Shown: piece by piece, positions 12,259 through 26,200 of the stretch
Layout: every line of letters starts with the position of its first letter
How positions within the stretch are numbered: position 1 is the stretch's first letter
Source: Ectocarpus siliculosus
Lineage: Eukaryota > Sar > Phaeophyceae > Ectocarpales > Ectocarpaceae
NCBI GenBank assembly: GCA_000310025.1
Contig: FN649734.1
Location: 5,256,010 to 5,320,009, forward strand
Direction: 5' to 3'
DNA length: 64,000 bases
The notes under the pieces: model-generated
The model's database searches: none
Seen by the model: the letters and a program-made list of their open reading frames with translations, nothing else
Told to the model about the DNA's origin: nothing
Made by a program: the position numbers and the translations under genes

Positions 12259-12459
12259 GGTTACCGCCAAAAAAAAAACCGAGGTAAAAAAAAAAAACGG
12301 TAACCTGGTTGCCGAGTTCACGAAGTGAATTGGCTTGTTTTACAACGTCGTTGCCAAGCGACGAAAACCCAATCCCGATGGCAAACACCGAGTGGGGGGC
12401 TTGTTTTACAACGTCGTTGCCAAGCGACGAAAACCCAAACCCCGATGGCAAACACCGGG
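12259..12459. repeat. Poly-A hairpin and 66-bp tandem duplication
   Basis: Inverted octamers GGTTACCG (12259-12266) and CGGTAACC (12298-12305) enclose two long A tracts. Directly after, a unit of about 66 bp starting GGCTTGTTTTACAACG is present twice (12332-12397 and 12398-about 12459) with only a few differences, followed by a long G tract. ORFs on both strands here simply translate the repeat. Confidence 0.7.
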
Positions 12460-14029
12460 GGGGCGGCGGGGGGGGGGGGGCAAGTAGCAGAGATTCCCGG
12501 GGGATATCGTGAGGCGTTTCGGCTGACTCGGGGACATATACCGGAGATCCCCGGGTTGTGTGCTGTAGCGTTGTCGCTGAGGATTCTGGTTCTTCTCAAC
12601 CCTTGTGGGGGGTGATGCCACTGTTTTATCCCATTCTTCAGTCTATGAGAAGAAATTACTCGAAAATACTAGTGTATGTCATTTGTGGACCTGGAGACCG
12701 CGTTGAGAGGTGGTCGACACCCCGCGACCCCCGAGGTTGTCTTTTCGGCAGCCTCTAGCCCGATTGTCGCCCGTCTGGCCGAGGGTGGCCCGAGAAACCA
12801 TTTCTGACAGCCTGACGGCGGAGCGTTCTTCATCGAAACCAAACTGCCCACTTTATACAGTAACATAAATATGTGCCTGGAGAGAAACACGTACCTGCCT
12901 GTGAACCTAGGCGTTTCGGACGTGTCGTACGGAAAACGCCAATTTTCAGGTCGTCACCAATGAGATATTTTGGCCAATCTTTTGTGAAAAAGTGAACGCA
13001 ACCGAGAATCTTTGTTAGAAGGATCTTGCGGCACATATTTGCGCACACAGACCTCTCACGTGCTGATCCCTCACGTGCTCGCGATGGCCATCGGCCGAAA
13101 GCCGCCGCCATGGCGACGCGGAAATACGGGGGCTCGAAGACCTCGAGGACAATCACACGAAATGCTCGTGAGCGTTATCTACACCACCAAGCTTACTGCG
13201 TCGTCTGTCTGTAGGTGCACCCTTGGACTTCACCCGTTGTCGTGCGTTCATGTTCCTACCAACAAGCTCTTGCTCGGGTAACGTAGCATGCGTACTGAAT
13301 TATTGTCGAGTATGAACATCCGGCTGCCAATGCTAACCGAATGGGTTCCATTGTTGTGGTGTGGTAAGTTTGCCCAATGTCCCCCAGCCTATGTGTCCGC
13401 AATATTCGATGGCGGATACTCTTGGTGACTCCAAAAAAAAACACTTGTTGGATTTCGACGATTGAACAGGCTACTGCTACTATGTGTCTGGTAGGATTTA
13501 TCGTGTTGCCGTCATCCTCTTGAGCCATTTCCTTGCATTTATGCACATATCGAAGATATCTGAGCCTCGCTTTCGTTCTGAATGCCTCAAAGAATGCTTC
13601 AAAGTGGGCTGGCACTGTGAATGTTTGAAGGACCAGCCAGGTTTACGCAGGAAGTATTATCCACCTTTCCTCCTGCGGCGCTTGTCGTCAATGTTGACGC
13701 GAAAAGGGTTCAGCAGACCCTTCCCTCTTTGTTCTGCGTACTCAGTACTCGTCACTTTTCACGTCTTCATCGTGAATGTTTCACTCCACCAAGAAGATTC
13801 GCAGCGTTAAAGCGCAGCGTTAAAGCCGGGAGGTCAACCCCTGAACTGTCGTCCACTGCTGTTGTGTGACCTTAGCTCAGATGATACGAACAGCTTCGTT
13901 TCTTCCCGAACGCGCTTCGAGAGCCCGTATACCCTCACCCAGAAGGCCTCGCCTGTATTTGGGAGAGTGGTTCAGCGATGGACGCGGCATGTCATTCACT
14001 GGTTCACCTCTCACGCAGGTTCTTTAGGA

Positions 14030-14204
14030 ATGGCTTCGACGGATCGTGAGGTACTGGTTGCCCTGTTACGTTCGACGGGCGGGAATACTTGGAGAAGAAA
14101 AGACAACTGGGACACAGATACTGAGCTAAAAACATGGTATCGTGTCAAGGTCGACGACCAAGGCTTCGTCGTGCACCTCGACCTTACGGGAAACAACCTC
14201 CGAG
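14030..14204 (+). CDS. N-terminal cap exon of gene 2
   Basis: A 175-nt first coding exon starting MASTDREVLVALLRSTGG. It contains a NW..D pair in the manner of LRR N-terminal caps (RRKDNWDTDTELKTWYRV) and the first LRR strand (VVHLDLTGNNLRG). It ends in phase 1 at donor gtaacc, the phase that every LRR exon accepts. An upstream AG (tctcacgcag, ending at 14019) may be the acceptor of a 5' untranslated exon; gene 3 has the same feature. Confidence 0.85.
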
Positions 14205-17200
14205 GTAACCTTTGGCCAATGGCGTTGAGAAATTTATATCGTTCGCTCCAGAGACGTGCTTTGCCGCCCTCAAGAGCTCGTTGTCCAAACGCCCTTTCAT
14301 GGGGGTGAAGTTTTTGCATTTCGTCACAACTCTGTGTTCTCGGGATTTTCGCGTTGTATTGCAGCACGTACACTTCTGAATACATGACCAAAAGTGTGTT
14401 TTTGACGCCTTTGCCTAGCTACGAAGTCCCCAGCTCCTCCAGTAGACCTCCTGTATTGACAGGTGAGGTAGATCAGGCAACAATTTTGTGTTCTTTGCAA
14501 TAGATTTCATGGTGGTGGCTCTAATGATGTATCCTCCCTTATGTGCGCCAGATACATCATCATCCATATATACATCTCGACTCATCTTGCCGTTTGAGCA
14601 GGAAAGATACCGAGAGAGCTTGGAGAGCTGAGGGCGCTTACATCCCTGCACCTTTGGAACAACACCCTGACAGGTGAATGCACAACAAGCTAGTGGCGAA
14701 ACGATTGGGCTCTTGAATCCTGCCCACTCGATGGTGGGACACGTACCCTGGAGACAATTTGTTTGAGTCATCAGGAAATGCTTTGTTTGTTGGGGCTCAC
14801 AATGTAACTCGCTTATGTCAAGCTCGAGGTGCTTCAGTGCTGCTAGGTTCCCTAGTTCCAGCGGGATGGGTCCTGCAGCATACGAAGATGTGAGGATTAG
14901 CAGGTGGTCGGCAAAAACAACAAAAATATCGTTCCCCCCAGCTTGTTGCTTTTTTCCGTACCCAATACTTGTACAACATGAAATTACCTGGTTACCAACG
15001 TAGGAGGCGAAGCGTTGTTTGAACGATCTCCTCGCACGGTCATTTGTTAAAGTGAATCATTGTTTTACCACTGTGCGCTGGTTCTACAGGGCCCATTCCT
15101 AAGGTGCTTGGAACCCTCCACGGACTGAAGACGCTGTGGCTCAACCACAACCATCTCGCCGGTAAATTACGTTTCTTGGTGTTAATTTGCAATTTTTGTA
15201 TAAATTGTCAAACCGCTTGCACGGATGACCCCCGTCACAGCATGGGTAGTAGGCCACTTGTTCTAGAGGCACGCGCGTTCAGCGGAGTTGTTTTCGACTA
15301 TGTTGTACACGACCAACTCCTGCCCTATCAAGCAGGTACTATTCCGCAGGAACTGGGAAACTGCGTAGGCCTGACGGAGCTGTGGCTCTGCGAAAACAGC
15401 TTGGAAGGTGTGTGTGTATGTCCGCATGATCCCAGTTGTTGTGAATGTCACCTTGTACATGCTTGGATATATGTTCTGGAAGCATCAGCCGGGGTCTCGA
15501 CCGCACGGCAGTTGCTTGGATTGTCCTTTTTCCCTCTGTGGTGCTTCTCTCAATTGTTTTCACCAGAAGAAGTTAGCCTTGTCCTTCCCTCCTCGGCAAA
15601 GTCTAACGTGCTGTGTACACACAAATTCGTCGCTGTCCAAATCGTTTGGGGATGTCTGGAGTAAAACATACCACTTCTTGCGAGTGCGCCGATACTCGAA
15701 GTCACATCCCGCACTCCAGGTTATGAGGTTTCCAAGTGAATCACTCGCACAGCAGTGTTGTTGCTGGTTTTGTGTACCAATCAACGTGTTGAATCTCACC
15801 GCCTTTGATCAGACAGGTACCTGTTTTTGAGTAGTGCAGAAGCACGGTCCTCACCATGTCCGCTTCCAAGGCCGGGTCCTAGATTTCATGTCCTGCCAAC
15901 GTGTTGGTGACTAGGTCGCTACATTCTAGGAGTTTGGGTAGGGTTCATCATCTCGTTTCTATGCATACTCGAATCTTAAACCTTTCTGTCTACCCCCGCT
16001 CGCTACAGGTCCTATCCCCCCGGTTCTAGGGAAGCTTGAGGCCCTCGAGCAACTGATGCTTTGGGGCAACAAGTTGAGCGGTGAGTATTTCAACAGTTTT
16101 TTTCAAAAGCAAATAGTTGGCTTCCAGATCGTCGGTCCTGCCAACGGCGTTGGCGAGATTCACGGCGGATTGATAGGTTGCAATTTTTCTGAAGAACTCT
16201 CTTTTCGCCGTTTGCACAGGATATATTTCGGAGGCGCTGGGAAATCTCAGTATGTTGAAGGTGCTTCGGCTCGATGACAACCGGCTTACCGGTAAGAAGC
16301 GTGCGCTATCATCACGATTTGTTAGACCTGTAAAGGGTTTGAGCGCTCGCTAGTAGAACAAGGGCAGTAGCCCACGCAAGGGAGACGCATGCTGCTCGCT
16401 TTGCAGCACAATTTTCTTGAGCTTGCTCAGGCTCTGATCTCTGTCGGGGTGGCTCGTGCACGCAACCGCTTACAGCAGGGTTGATTTGCTCCACACGGGC
16501 TCCAAAGTGTCGAGCGATCGATGATCCCGTCGACGAGTTGGCGGGAATCATGGCGTTCTGCATTCGGCCACGCTTCATCTAAAGACGTTGTTTATTCGCC
16601 GTTACACAGGACAAATCCCCAAAGCGCTGGGAGGCCTCAGCATGTTGGAGAAGCTTCGCCTCGACAACAACCGGCTTACCGGTAAGAAGCGCGCGCTATC
16701 GTTATGTATTTACCGATAGGTAGAAAGCAGTTCAACTTTCTTCTAGGTCATGTGGCCTACTAACCCACGCGTAGGCGAGTAAGTATTGTTGAACACCACA
16801 ACCAACGCTGATTTGACACATGCCTCATCAATGAGCTGGTGGTCTGAGAGCCACAGCGTCTACAGCTTCGTCAGAGCTTGCCGGGCCTCGATAATGAGTT
16901 TTGCAACAAAAACGAATAAGGAGCACTTCCATGAAATGAATGCATGTAGCCAACATCAGGCCCACCTGCCCTTCACGAAGATGCAATATCCTACTCACTG
17001 ACGCCTTGAGAGGACTCACGGCGGGTCTGTACTTTCAACGCGACTCATCTGAACAGCGCTGTTTATTCACCTTGGCACAGGACGTATACCCGAGGCGCTG
17101 GGAGACCTCCGCATGCTGGAGGAGCTTCGGCTTGACAGTAACCGGCTTACCGGTAAGAGGCGTGCTGTCGATGTGTGCGGTCCGATTGTACGGGGAACTT

Positions 17201-20200
17201 CCGCTTTCTTCAAGAAAATGTGGCCTACCCACCCACGTGTTGACTGACCCGTGGTAGAAGCTTGTTCATCCGATTTGCTCGTCATTTTGTTTCTCGTGCC
17301 GCTGTTTTCAGGGTCCATACCGAAGGAGCTGGGAGCTCTCGCCGCGCTGAAGCACGTTGTTCTCCGCGACAACCAACTTACAGGTGAGACACGGGCGTAG
17401 TTTTGGAACAGACGAGGGTTACCGCTTCCAGAACATGTATGCTTTTCCCGTTGTTTGCCGTGTCATGTACTACCGTCACCCGCAGTACAGTGCACACGCT
17501 ACGGTCCCTGCCTGCCTCCTAGTGAAGAGCCCCAATCCTGGGCCGAGTTCATCCTCGGTGCTCGAACCTGGTCAATAACGCGTTGAAGGTGAACGGTGCG
17601 GGGAAGTTGTGCAAATATCCTATTCAGCGACCCTGGAAACGTCTTATTTAAGCGGTTTTCCATATTCTTAACCTCCACACGCTCTAGGTTTCGCGACAGA
17701 AAAGTTCGCACTTTGTTCAGTACACTTTTTGTGGCTAAACTCGCATCATGTTATACAGATATACTCACACGATTGCGGTCGTGTCGTCATACATTTCAAA
17801 CTGATAGTGTTGTCAATCTTTGCCACCATCAATCACAAGGTGCTCTATACCTGTCGGACCACATCTACAGAACATTGCTGCTGTAGCGTGCAGTGACACG
17901 TTCTCCAACAGGACGTTCTCCGCGCTCAACAATGACATGCGACCTTGCGTCCACCCGTGGCATACATTCGTTGCTGCTGCCGAACTACAGAACACCGCAT
18001 TTGATGTGTTGTGTCTCCTGCTTGGGGGGGGTGACATAAATATTGCCTGCCTTGCTACCCACACCGATTGTTGTGTACGTGGGTGAAGAAAATTCATAAT
18101 AGCGCATCTTTGCGACATCAGCTTCATGAGATACCTCCTGCTGCATGCCGAAGGGTATACTTCAATGCGAGGCACCGGGCGAAGTGAAATGCTGCTGCTG
18201 TAGACACGTCTTAGCGCATGCACGCGCAGTATTTAACATGTTTTGTTTCGTGTTGATTCGGATTCAGATTCTCTTCTCAATCTGCCATCATCAATCACAA
18301 GGTGTTCTACTGCTGTAGACGACATCGTCCGGATACTGCTGAAGATTGCTGCTGCTGTAGCGTGCAGTGATGTTCTCCAACAGGACGTTCTCCGCGCTCA
18401 ACAAGAAACACGCGACCTTACGTCAACCTGTAGCAACAATGTCTTCGTGCAACGTGGTAGCCGACAGTTTTGTTGGAGGTAACAAACCTCAATAGGTGTG
18501 CTGTTGTCTACGAGCCTCCGACACGAGGCCATAACTTGTTCGAAAGCGTAGGTGACAACACCTCAGTCATACACGGAATGGATGTCATGTTCGATCTCAT
18601 CCACGCACGCATTCCCTCCTCACAAAATTTCCCACACCCGTCTTCCTTCCGCATTACGTTTGATGGTGATCGGGCATCTCGACCTTTCACGAAAATTCCC
18701 CCTGGTTTCATTTTTTTTTTTCTACCGATTATCTACGCCATGTACAGACGGACGTGAGCACCTCACATCGTCTGAGACTCACACCCTTCTTTCGTATCGA
18801 TGTCATTATCGCCTCTACTTCCTCTGCCCATATAACCGCCGCATCCATGTCACGCATGCTGGCCGCCCGCCCCACTGGGGGGCGGGGGGCCAATCGTTCC
18901 CCCTAGTACTTGCTATGCATAGAAGCAGGTGGTACTTCGATTCTTATCTCTGGAGTAAAAAACCCTTGGCAATTGAGGGTGAAAAACGACTGCATGGTTC
19001 GTGAGTATACACACTTTGGCTTCACGGTCGACCACATATATAAGGGAGAGCTGTATCCTTCTTACGAAAATATTGCAAGCACCACAGAAGGAAAGGTGGA
19101 GCATACAAGCGAAACCAAGAAAATGCCACTGTGTGACCCCGGCCGATACGTCAACATATACACGGAATGGTGTGTACACTGGCGCCAGAATTGGTGGAAC
19201 GAATACACGCGCGTGATTTTCGAAACGAGTATTTTCTCATCGAGATCGGTGAAGTTCAAGCACTACCATCGATTATACGAATGTGGCATCACATTTTCTA
19301 ACGCCTGTGACCGTAAACGAGAGCCACTTGTGACGCCGGTTTTAGCGTGATGGTTTTCAAGGTCATGTGCGTAGATTCAGACGTAGAAAAGTTGCTTTGA
19401 AGAGTCAGAAATCGGACCGTCACCGCATACTGCTTGTAGCTAACCGATGTCGAAGGAAAACGACCTGTTTCGAAAACAATGTACCGAAAATCTACACGAA
19501 ATCGCAAGGGCCTCGGTCCTACTGACACTACCCATCTTCAGAACAGTGCGGCGGGCTCGTGATGGTAGATTCAACTACGGTCAACTTGTGGGAAAGGTGT
19601 TCTATCGAAGAATTTCCCGGGTTGCTGAAAAGGCCATCTGCGGAACTCCCCCGCGCCCTTCAGTTCAACAGTTTCTCCCCAAAGGGACTTTCACGAACGG
19701 AGCGCTTGTGACGGCTAGACCCCAAATCAAGCTTTGTTGACTTCGCTGACAGTCGCAGTCCCGACCTAGCGTTCACAGGGTTACCGATATAGAATTGCAA
19801 ATAGACCACCGAGACGACCGGCATTGTACTTGCATATTCATGCACCAAGCTCTATTACAGACGGTATACCTGTGCGGTGTTGAACACCATATTATAGACC
19901 AGCACTTTTTCTGGGGGGTTTTGCCTCCAAGCACATTCACAACACGTGTGAGTTGCTATGATTCGTAGAAAATGTGTTGGATCTTGCTGACCGGAAGTTG
20001 GCATGTACATGGCCTAATAAGGAGTCAAGTCTAGCACCATCGTTGATGACAACGTGAGAGTCTGAGATAACGGCATTGATACGTGATGGTGCTACTATAG
20101 TAGTTCTAACATTGTGCCAAGATGGCATTGCTCGTTCTCCCGCGGTTGCGCTATTCCTTTCGACTTTCGTCTTGAGACTGCCCTGTTTTCACTTCCCTGT

Positions 20201-23200
20201 ATACCCTGACCCCGCGGCTCTATGCGATTGTTTGCTTGTACGTCTGTCTGGCAATATCCGTGCGCTCGACAGCTCTCTGGAATCACACCCTGAACGTTGA
20301 AGATGCCCGTCACGAAGAGGCATCTCACAGCATGCAAGGTATGCCGTCTGCAGCAAAGCATCCACAGCAATGTCCCCGTGTTTGCCAGTATCGAACTGCT
20401 CTTGTATGGTATGGGTGGCGCTGGTGTATGCCAAACCGGAAAAATACATCTCGTTCGGGGCCATCTCAAATTCGTGGCCTGTGGTGCATCCACCGCAAGG
20501 AATGCTGAGAACTGTTCATCGTCAAACGTTGGCTCTGGGCAGGAGCCTCTACTCCTTGGAATAACGACCGCCGATTGCACGAGCACTGACACGCATCCTT
20601 TCAAACTTGCATGCTCCACCTTGCTCTGTAGGAGGGTCATTTCCTCGGCAGCTGTGCCGGTTGCTTGATGTCCTAGATCGTGCAGAGAGAGAGGTAGATC
20701 TCAATCTCGATGATAACCCATGGGCTGAGCCTCCAGAGTCCATCGTGGCCAAAGGCGCGAAGAATATCAGAGGCTATTTCGAAGACCTGTACGCTGAACC
20801 CTGCCGGGTCCAGCGCAGCAGCGTCAAGATTATTCTCGTCGGGCAAGAAGGCGCAGGGAAAACGAGGTCAGTGATGGTCTTGCTCTTGGCCACCACTCTA
20901 GTGCATCCAATATTCTGCGCTGGAGTCATACTGCACATCGATTGGTGATGGCGTGGTGTCAGTTCAACCGCAATCAACAATGAGTGTGGCGCACGAACTT
21001 CTCATGACGCGGGTATTGGAGTCACGAAGGTTGGCTACCAAATCGCATATCTGTTTATCGGGATTCTCGAGGCTATGTTTCGCCTTTTACCGCCCAGATG
21101 ATGGTATTCAACACGGCGGTGCAAATGAATTCTTGCCGCAGGACAAGACCAAAACTAGTTTCCTTAAAGAGCAAACTCTATACGGACGATCATGATTCGT
21201 TCTGAGTGTATGCTCTCGAAAATGAGCCTCGCGGACACACCCCGATGACATTTTGCGTCATGCTCTCCATCGTCCGTACTATCCATTTGTTGGAAACTCG
21301 TGTCCTTCTGCAGCTTGCGCAAGAGCATGAAGGCGAAGGAAGCAACTCCTACGGGCGAGTGGAAGGAGGAGAGCACAGTTTTTGCAGACGTGGAACGCAT
21401 GGAGCTAGAAGGTTCATCCATTCGGGTGTACGATTGCGCTGGCCAGGTGAATGCTGTTCATGCTGAAGATGTGTGTTGGAAGGTACTCGATAGAGGCGTT
21501 GCGTGAGATCACCACTCAAAGGTAACCTGCTGCGCCCTACGTGCGAGCTGAATCGACTGCAGCAGTTAGGTGCAGCATTTCTTGCCACGAAAGTGCGAAC
21601 GTGCATCATCAATATTTTCCTGATATTGTTTCCTGTTTCGCCTTCCAGAAGAGTGTGTTGTTTTGCCATACCGAACGACGTCATTCAGCCTTCGTGGCTG
21701 CGGGGCTGTGCCAACAGTCGCGCCCTTCTCCGCGCTTGCTGCACTTGCGCCAGATTTCTATTTCATGTTTGTTCTCATTTGGGTGGACGGGAGAGCCCGC
21801 GAACCCATTTTCACGGATTACGCTTTACAACCCCTAACATGCAACCCAAGTTGGCTGCTCTCGTTGATATCGGTGCGCGCCCTTACGATCCTACCTTGCC
21901 CAATTAGAATCCCCCGCTCATCTTGGTGCGGCGAGTGCCTTGGTGGAAAGAAGATCCGTTCCGTGTAGAATTATCGGGGGTTGCGGCCATGACGTAGGTG
22001 ATGCTAAGATTGAGTGACCAAAAGGGGAGTGGGACGAGAAGGTGTTATTGCACTAGGAGATACTGGAGATACTAGTGCCACATCGGCATCATTGTATTGT
22101 GTGTTACGTAGTGTAGGTGAGGACGGCGTATTGGGTGGGTTTGAACCCGACGCTTGTAACGTACACGCTTGAAAAATGACATTAGGAGCTGCGGAATTGG
22201 GACGATGTATCGAATACGGACCATACCCCCCAGATGATTATCTCTCAGGCGCTGAAAGGGCAGGGGGATATCGCACCCCGGTACTCTTTAATCTGGGTGC
22301 CCGGCAACTGCATCGCGCTCAGACACTTCAATTCGGAACCAACTCGGTTGTTCGAGCGCAGTAGACGTCATCAATGGGGTTGGTACACTTGGGGGGGGAG
22401 GAGCACTCCTTAGGATGGAACGGTATGTAGTTGATGGTGTTCAACCTTTTGCTCGCATCACGCACAAATGACAGGTAGCCTACACGGGGCTGCTGCAGAT
22501 GTTCCTGACGCCACGGGCTGTCTGCGTGATAGTATGCAACGCGGAATCTTTCGGACAACAGCGAGGTACATGCGAAACCGGTGGTCAGGTTAAGGAAGAC
22601 TGCCGCAAGCTGGAAGAACTGCGAGTCTGCGATTGGCTGCGATCGATCTCTCGACGCGTTCCCGACAACGACGTCATCCTCGTCGCTACCAAGTGTGATT
22701 CGGTGGGCGGGAACGCCGGGGAAATTGGCAAACGAATTGAGCTGGCCAGTCGAATGTGGCTGGCGAGCTGGGTTCGCAGTGGCATGCAGCCCGTTCGTTT
22801 GGAGCCTGGGGTATGTCTCACGAGCTGCTGCACGACTAACGTGTGTGAGGATGGCGAGAGAAGCACCAGGAACCAAGCGATGGAGGGTGGGTGGACGTGC
22901 GACTGGCGGGACGGTAAAGACGACAACCCCTCGCCCAGTTTGCTCCACCGGCTTGTTAACAAACCCGACGGTGGCGGTCTCCGAGGGGCTCAGATGGTGA
23001 TTCCTCGAAGCTGGGATATCGCGCTGACGGTTCTGGAAGCTCTAGAGCGTGGACGGTGAGCTCGATTTGGTCTTGTTGGGTTCATAGAGATTGCAGGGTA
23101 GCTTTGCGAGCTCCAGAGTATCATGTTGACTCAGACCTCTGGGCACGTATTTCAACCCCCCTCCCCCAGGGGTGGGCGAGGGGACTTGATCCCCGACCGG

Positions 23201-26200
23201 GAGGGAAGTCTAGCAATCTACAATAACCGTTGGAGACACACGTTGGGCGGTGGTGTTGCTTACCGCTGCAATGCACAACCATAGCTCTCTACTCGAAGCC
23301 CTTGCGCAAAATAGCATCTTCACTTGACAAAAAGCTCATGCATGACGAAATATCATCGTTACACCCAAGATTTTATTATCGACAGGCTGAAGAAAACGAA
23401 CAAAGTGCAAGCCAAGACTTGTTGACTTCTGCATGAGACGTTGCCTTTGACAAGGGTTGGTTTGCGTGGTGTGCTTATTTTCGGTGGTTGCAAGGGCCCA
23501 GGATGATGTCATACCAGACAACCATCCAGCAATCACGCCATGGTGTTGATGGTATCTTTGTATTTTTTTCCCTGTTGTGAACATTTCCATTTGTACAGCT
23601 GTTTTGCAAACCCAGGAGGTCTCCCCAAATCCAATGCTTTCATGAAAATGTTCGCACTGAGAATGAGAAAAAATGGTACTCTACAGAGCTCCACTAAGCA
23701 CGAGCGAATCAGAGGGTGCAGATAGATTTAACAATCGCGACCCAGAGAGTCAATCTACGACCGAAGAAATTTCCTCAAGTAACAAGAGCAGACAAGAAAA
23801 CTCTCAGAATTGAAATAAAGCTCATTGCCCCGTTCTTAGAAGCTGGGTCAAACACAGGACATACTTTGCGACACCTGGTGTGATGTTGGAGATTCCGGGA
23901 ATGTCTCTGCCCGCCACCCGCCCTGGCCGAATGGGAGCTACATATGCTATTTTCGCTGCTACGCTTTGGTCGAATTCGATACGGCACTGTCCATCGTGTC
24001 CACACGAGCAGTCCGCACCACCCAGAGGTGTGAACGTAGTTGTGAACCATCGGTGTCCTACGGACGCCTCAAACTTAGGGGTAGCTGGACGATATGACGA
24101 TTAAACCTGCACTTGCTGAATCATCCTTGCCCAGAGATCCCGTGGAGATGGTAGTCGAGGATTTGGGCGACGCTGACGGAGGAGACGCCACAGGAACGGC
24201 AGCATGCAAGACAGGCTTGTACCATGGAATCACGGCGGAGGACCTTCGCACCAAGTGGCAGGAGGCAGCTGTTGGGCTGGCGGGGAGAGACATTACAGTC
24301 ACAAACGCCGACAATGCGTTGGAGGGAGCTCTAGCTATCAGGTACAGAATTCAAATTACATTGCACCAAATACGGCCTCAAGTTTCCCAAACAATGGTTG
24401 GTGGTATGTGTGAGGTTCTGAGTACTGTGTGTCACCCGCAGAAATTCTGCGGATGGGGGTGTGCGGATGGGCAGGGAGAAATATTCCCACCGCCCCTCGT
24501 GGATTGAACGTTGGTTTCACGGCCAGTGGTTCGACCGTTTCGGTGAAGTTGATCTCTCTTTTCCTGTTTGTCGCACTATTCCTACCCAGAATATCTCGCC
24601 ACTGACAGCTGATCAATGGTTGCCGCTAAACGCTAATAGGGGCATCTGTATAAGTAACCGTAAGCGCGGGCATCAGTGACACCTAGGTTTCTTTTTTCAA
24701 ACCCAAGCGCGGAGCGGGACTTTTAGAGTACCCGGAAAACCACAGAAACGTAAAGAGATTCGCGTGTCGACATCGAGACCAGAGTATTATTGCATTTTTA
24801 TCCCGGGATGATAAGCTCCACTTCCAACAGTACATATCACCGCCGTTCGGTATGCTTGATCGAGGGTCGTGTTCTTGAGGATTGGTTTGGTCCTGTTTCG
24901 AGATGGAAATCTGGCAACGCTCCTTTCCCATGGCCAAAGATGGTTTGTGAACTCCTTGTGTTTGGTGGATCGGCCACCTCGTTCGCATACTCTACCAAAC
25001 ACTCGCATGCAGGGAGTTCGATGGATCCCTCGTTCGCCACGAGACGTTTGTCTTTCTGGACGTCGTTTGGCTGGCCAGAATCCTCAAACCCTTGCTCAAC
25101 CACAAGGATGAAGAGACATTCGACGGGCTTGTGAACCTAGGAGACACAGGCGATACGCGTGTCACCCTCGAGGACCCATCGGACATCGCTTCGTGGGGCA
25201 GGCTCAAGAACGAGGGCGTGCTAGAACCCCGGTTGGCGCGAAAGCTGTGGCCTAATGGCCTGTCGGAGTATGTTATCCCCACTATTGCCTCCCTGGGTCT
25301 CACTTTCCCACTCGAAAACGATCCTGCTGGGGGCCTGGTAGTGCTGCTGCGGCTAGAACACGACCGCCCCGAGCTTGTGGGCAAAGTGATCGACACATTC
25401 TGCTTGGACCAAACCCCGGCCTTGAGGGCAAGTTGGAAGATTTTTCTCGGGGTACCGGCTGGTGCGATTGAGAAGGTGTTGACGCGGTGCTGCAGCCTCG
25501 GTGGCGTGCAGACGTTTTGGCGGTCGGGGGTGCTTGTGCATGGTGGCGTCGGCGAACAAGATAGGAGCGGGATATTTGCCGTGGTCTTGGAGTACTCGCC
25601 CTCGGACAATGAGCTAACAGCTCAGATTTTCGGCGATATCAGCACTCCAGCTCCATGGGTGGCACTTTCGTACGTCGTCTCAGCCGTAAGCTTGATGCTG
25701 CTGGATTTCCCAGGACTGCGCTCCAGGGGCTCTCTCAAATGTCCTCAGCATGGTGACGCGATGCCCCTGGCAAATATGGTGAGCTCTCAGAGCCTTGCGC
25801 TGTCTAATGACGCATGGTTGCCCTAGCCAGGGTGCACTTGTGTAAGCAGTTTGTGGGCAGTTCTGGGCGCAATCCTCGTTGTTCATACATTCACATGCGA
25901 TTCGCATATGCATCTAATTGTCCGCATTTTTCGTCTGGTGCTCAAAATTGTACAATGAGTGGGGATCTAGGCGAGTTCTCCAGGGTGTGTGCAGTGTGTA
26001 ACACTCTTTCCATGGAGTGTGCTTGGGCTAAACGCTTCCACATCGGGGCAGCGTAGCAAAGGGTATAAACACCGTCTACCTACGGAGGAAGGTTTGCGCG
26101 GGTGCTGTGCTGTCAGACAACAACACTTGTGTTGGCGTTTTCCCTTGGTGGCAATTGTTTTCCTCTAGTCTGAGTAGACAAGAATCCCTTGAGTCGCTTT

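Larger units (their letters stand above)
7984..14029. other. Spacer between ROCO genes 1 and 2
   Basis: This is about 6 kb with no convincing gene. The first 500 bases align with the 3' flank of gene 2 (28502-29050) and partly with the flank of the fourth partial copy (58450-58930), so the duplicated unit included downstream DNA. A stretch near 9831-9885 also matches 30535-30605 in the next spacer. The spacer holds a GTCCCA-rich cluster (8578-8930), a short telomere-type repeat (10235-10258) and tandem repeats with a poly-A hairpin (12259-12459). ORFs here are short, overlap on both strands and show no recognisable domain. Bases 13860-14029 form the 5' flank of gene 2. Confidence 0.6.

Noticed and set aside
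13256-13615. 119-codon minus-strand ORF faintly like a reverse-transcriptase C-terminal part
   Set aside because: The order of the suggestive segments is wrong for a LINE and no catalytic motif is present.
14391-14455. Possible fourth antisense LRR remnant (minus strand, after aatacag, reading LLEELG)
   Set aside because: Only a few residues fit before a stop, and the rest has no LRR pattern.
22100-22155. A-box and B-box like words suggesting a tRNA gene
   Set aside because: The boxes are about 18 nt apart, too close for a tRNA, and no anticodon arm fits.
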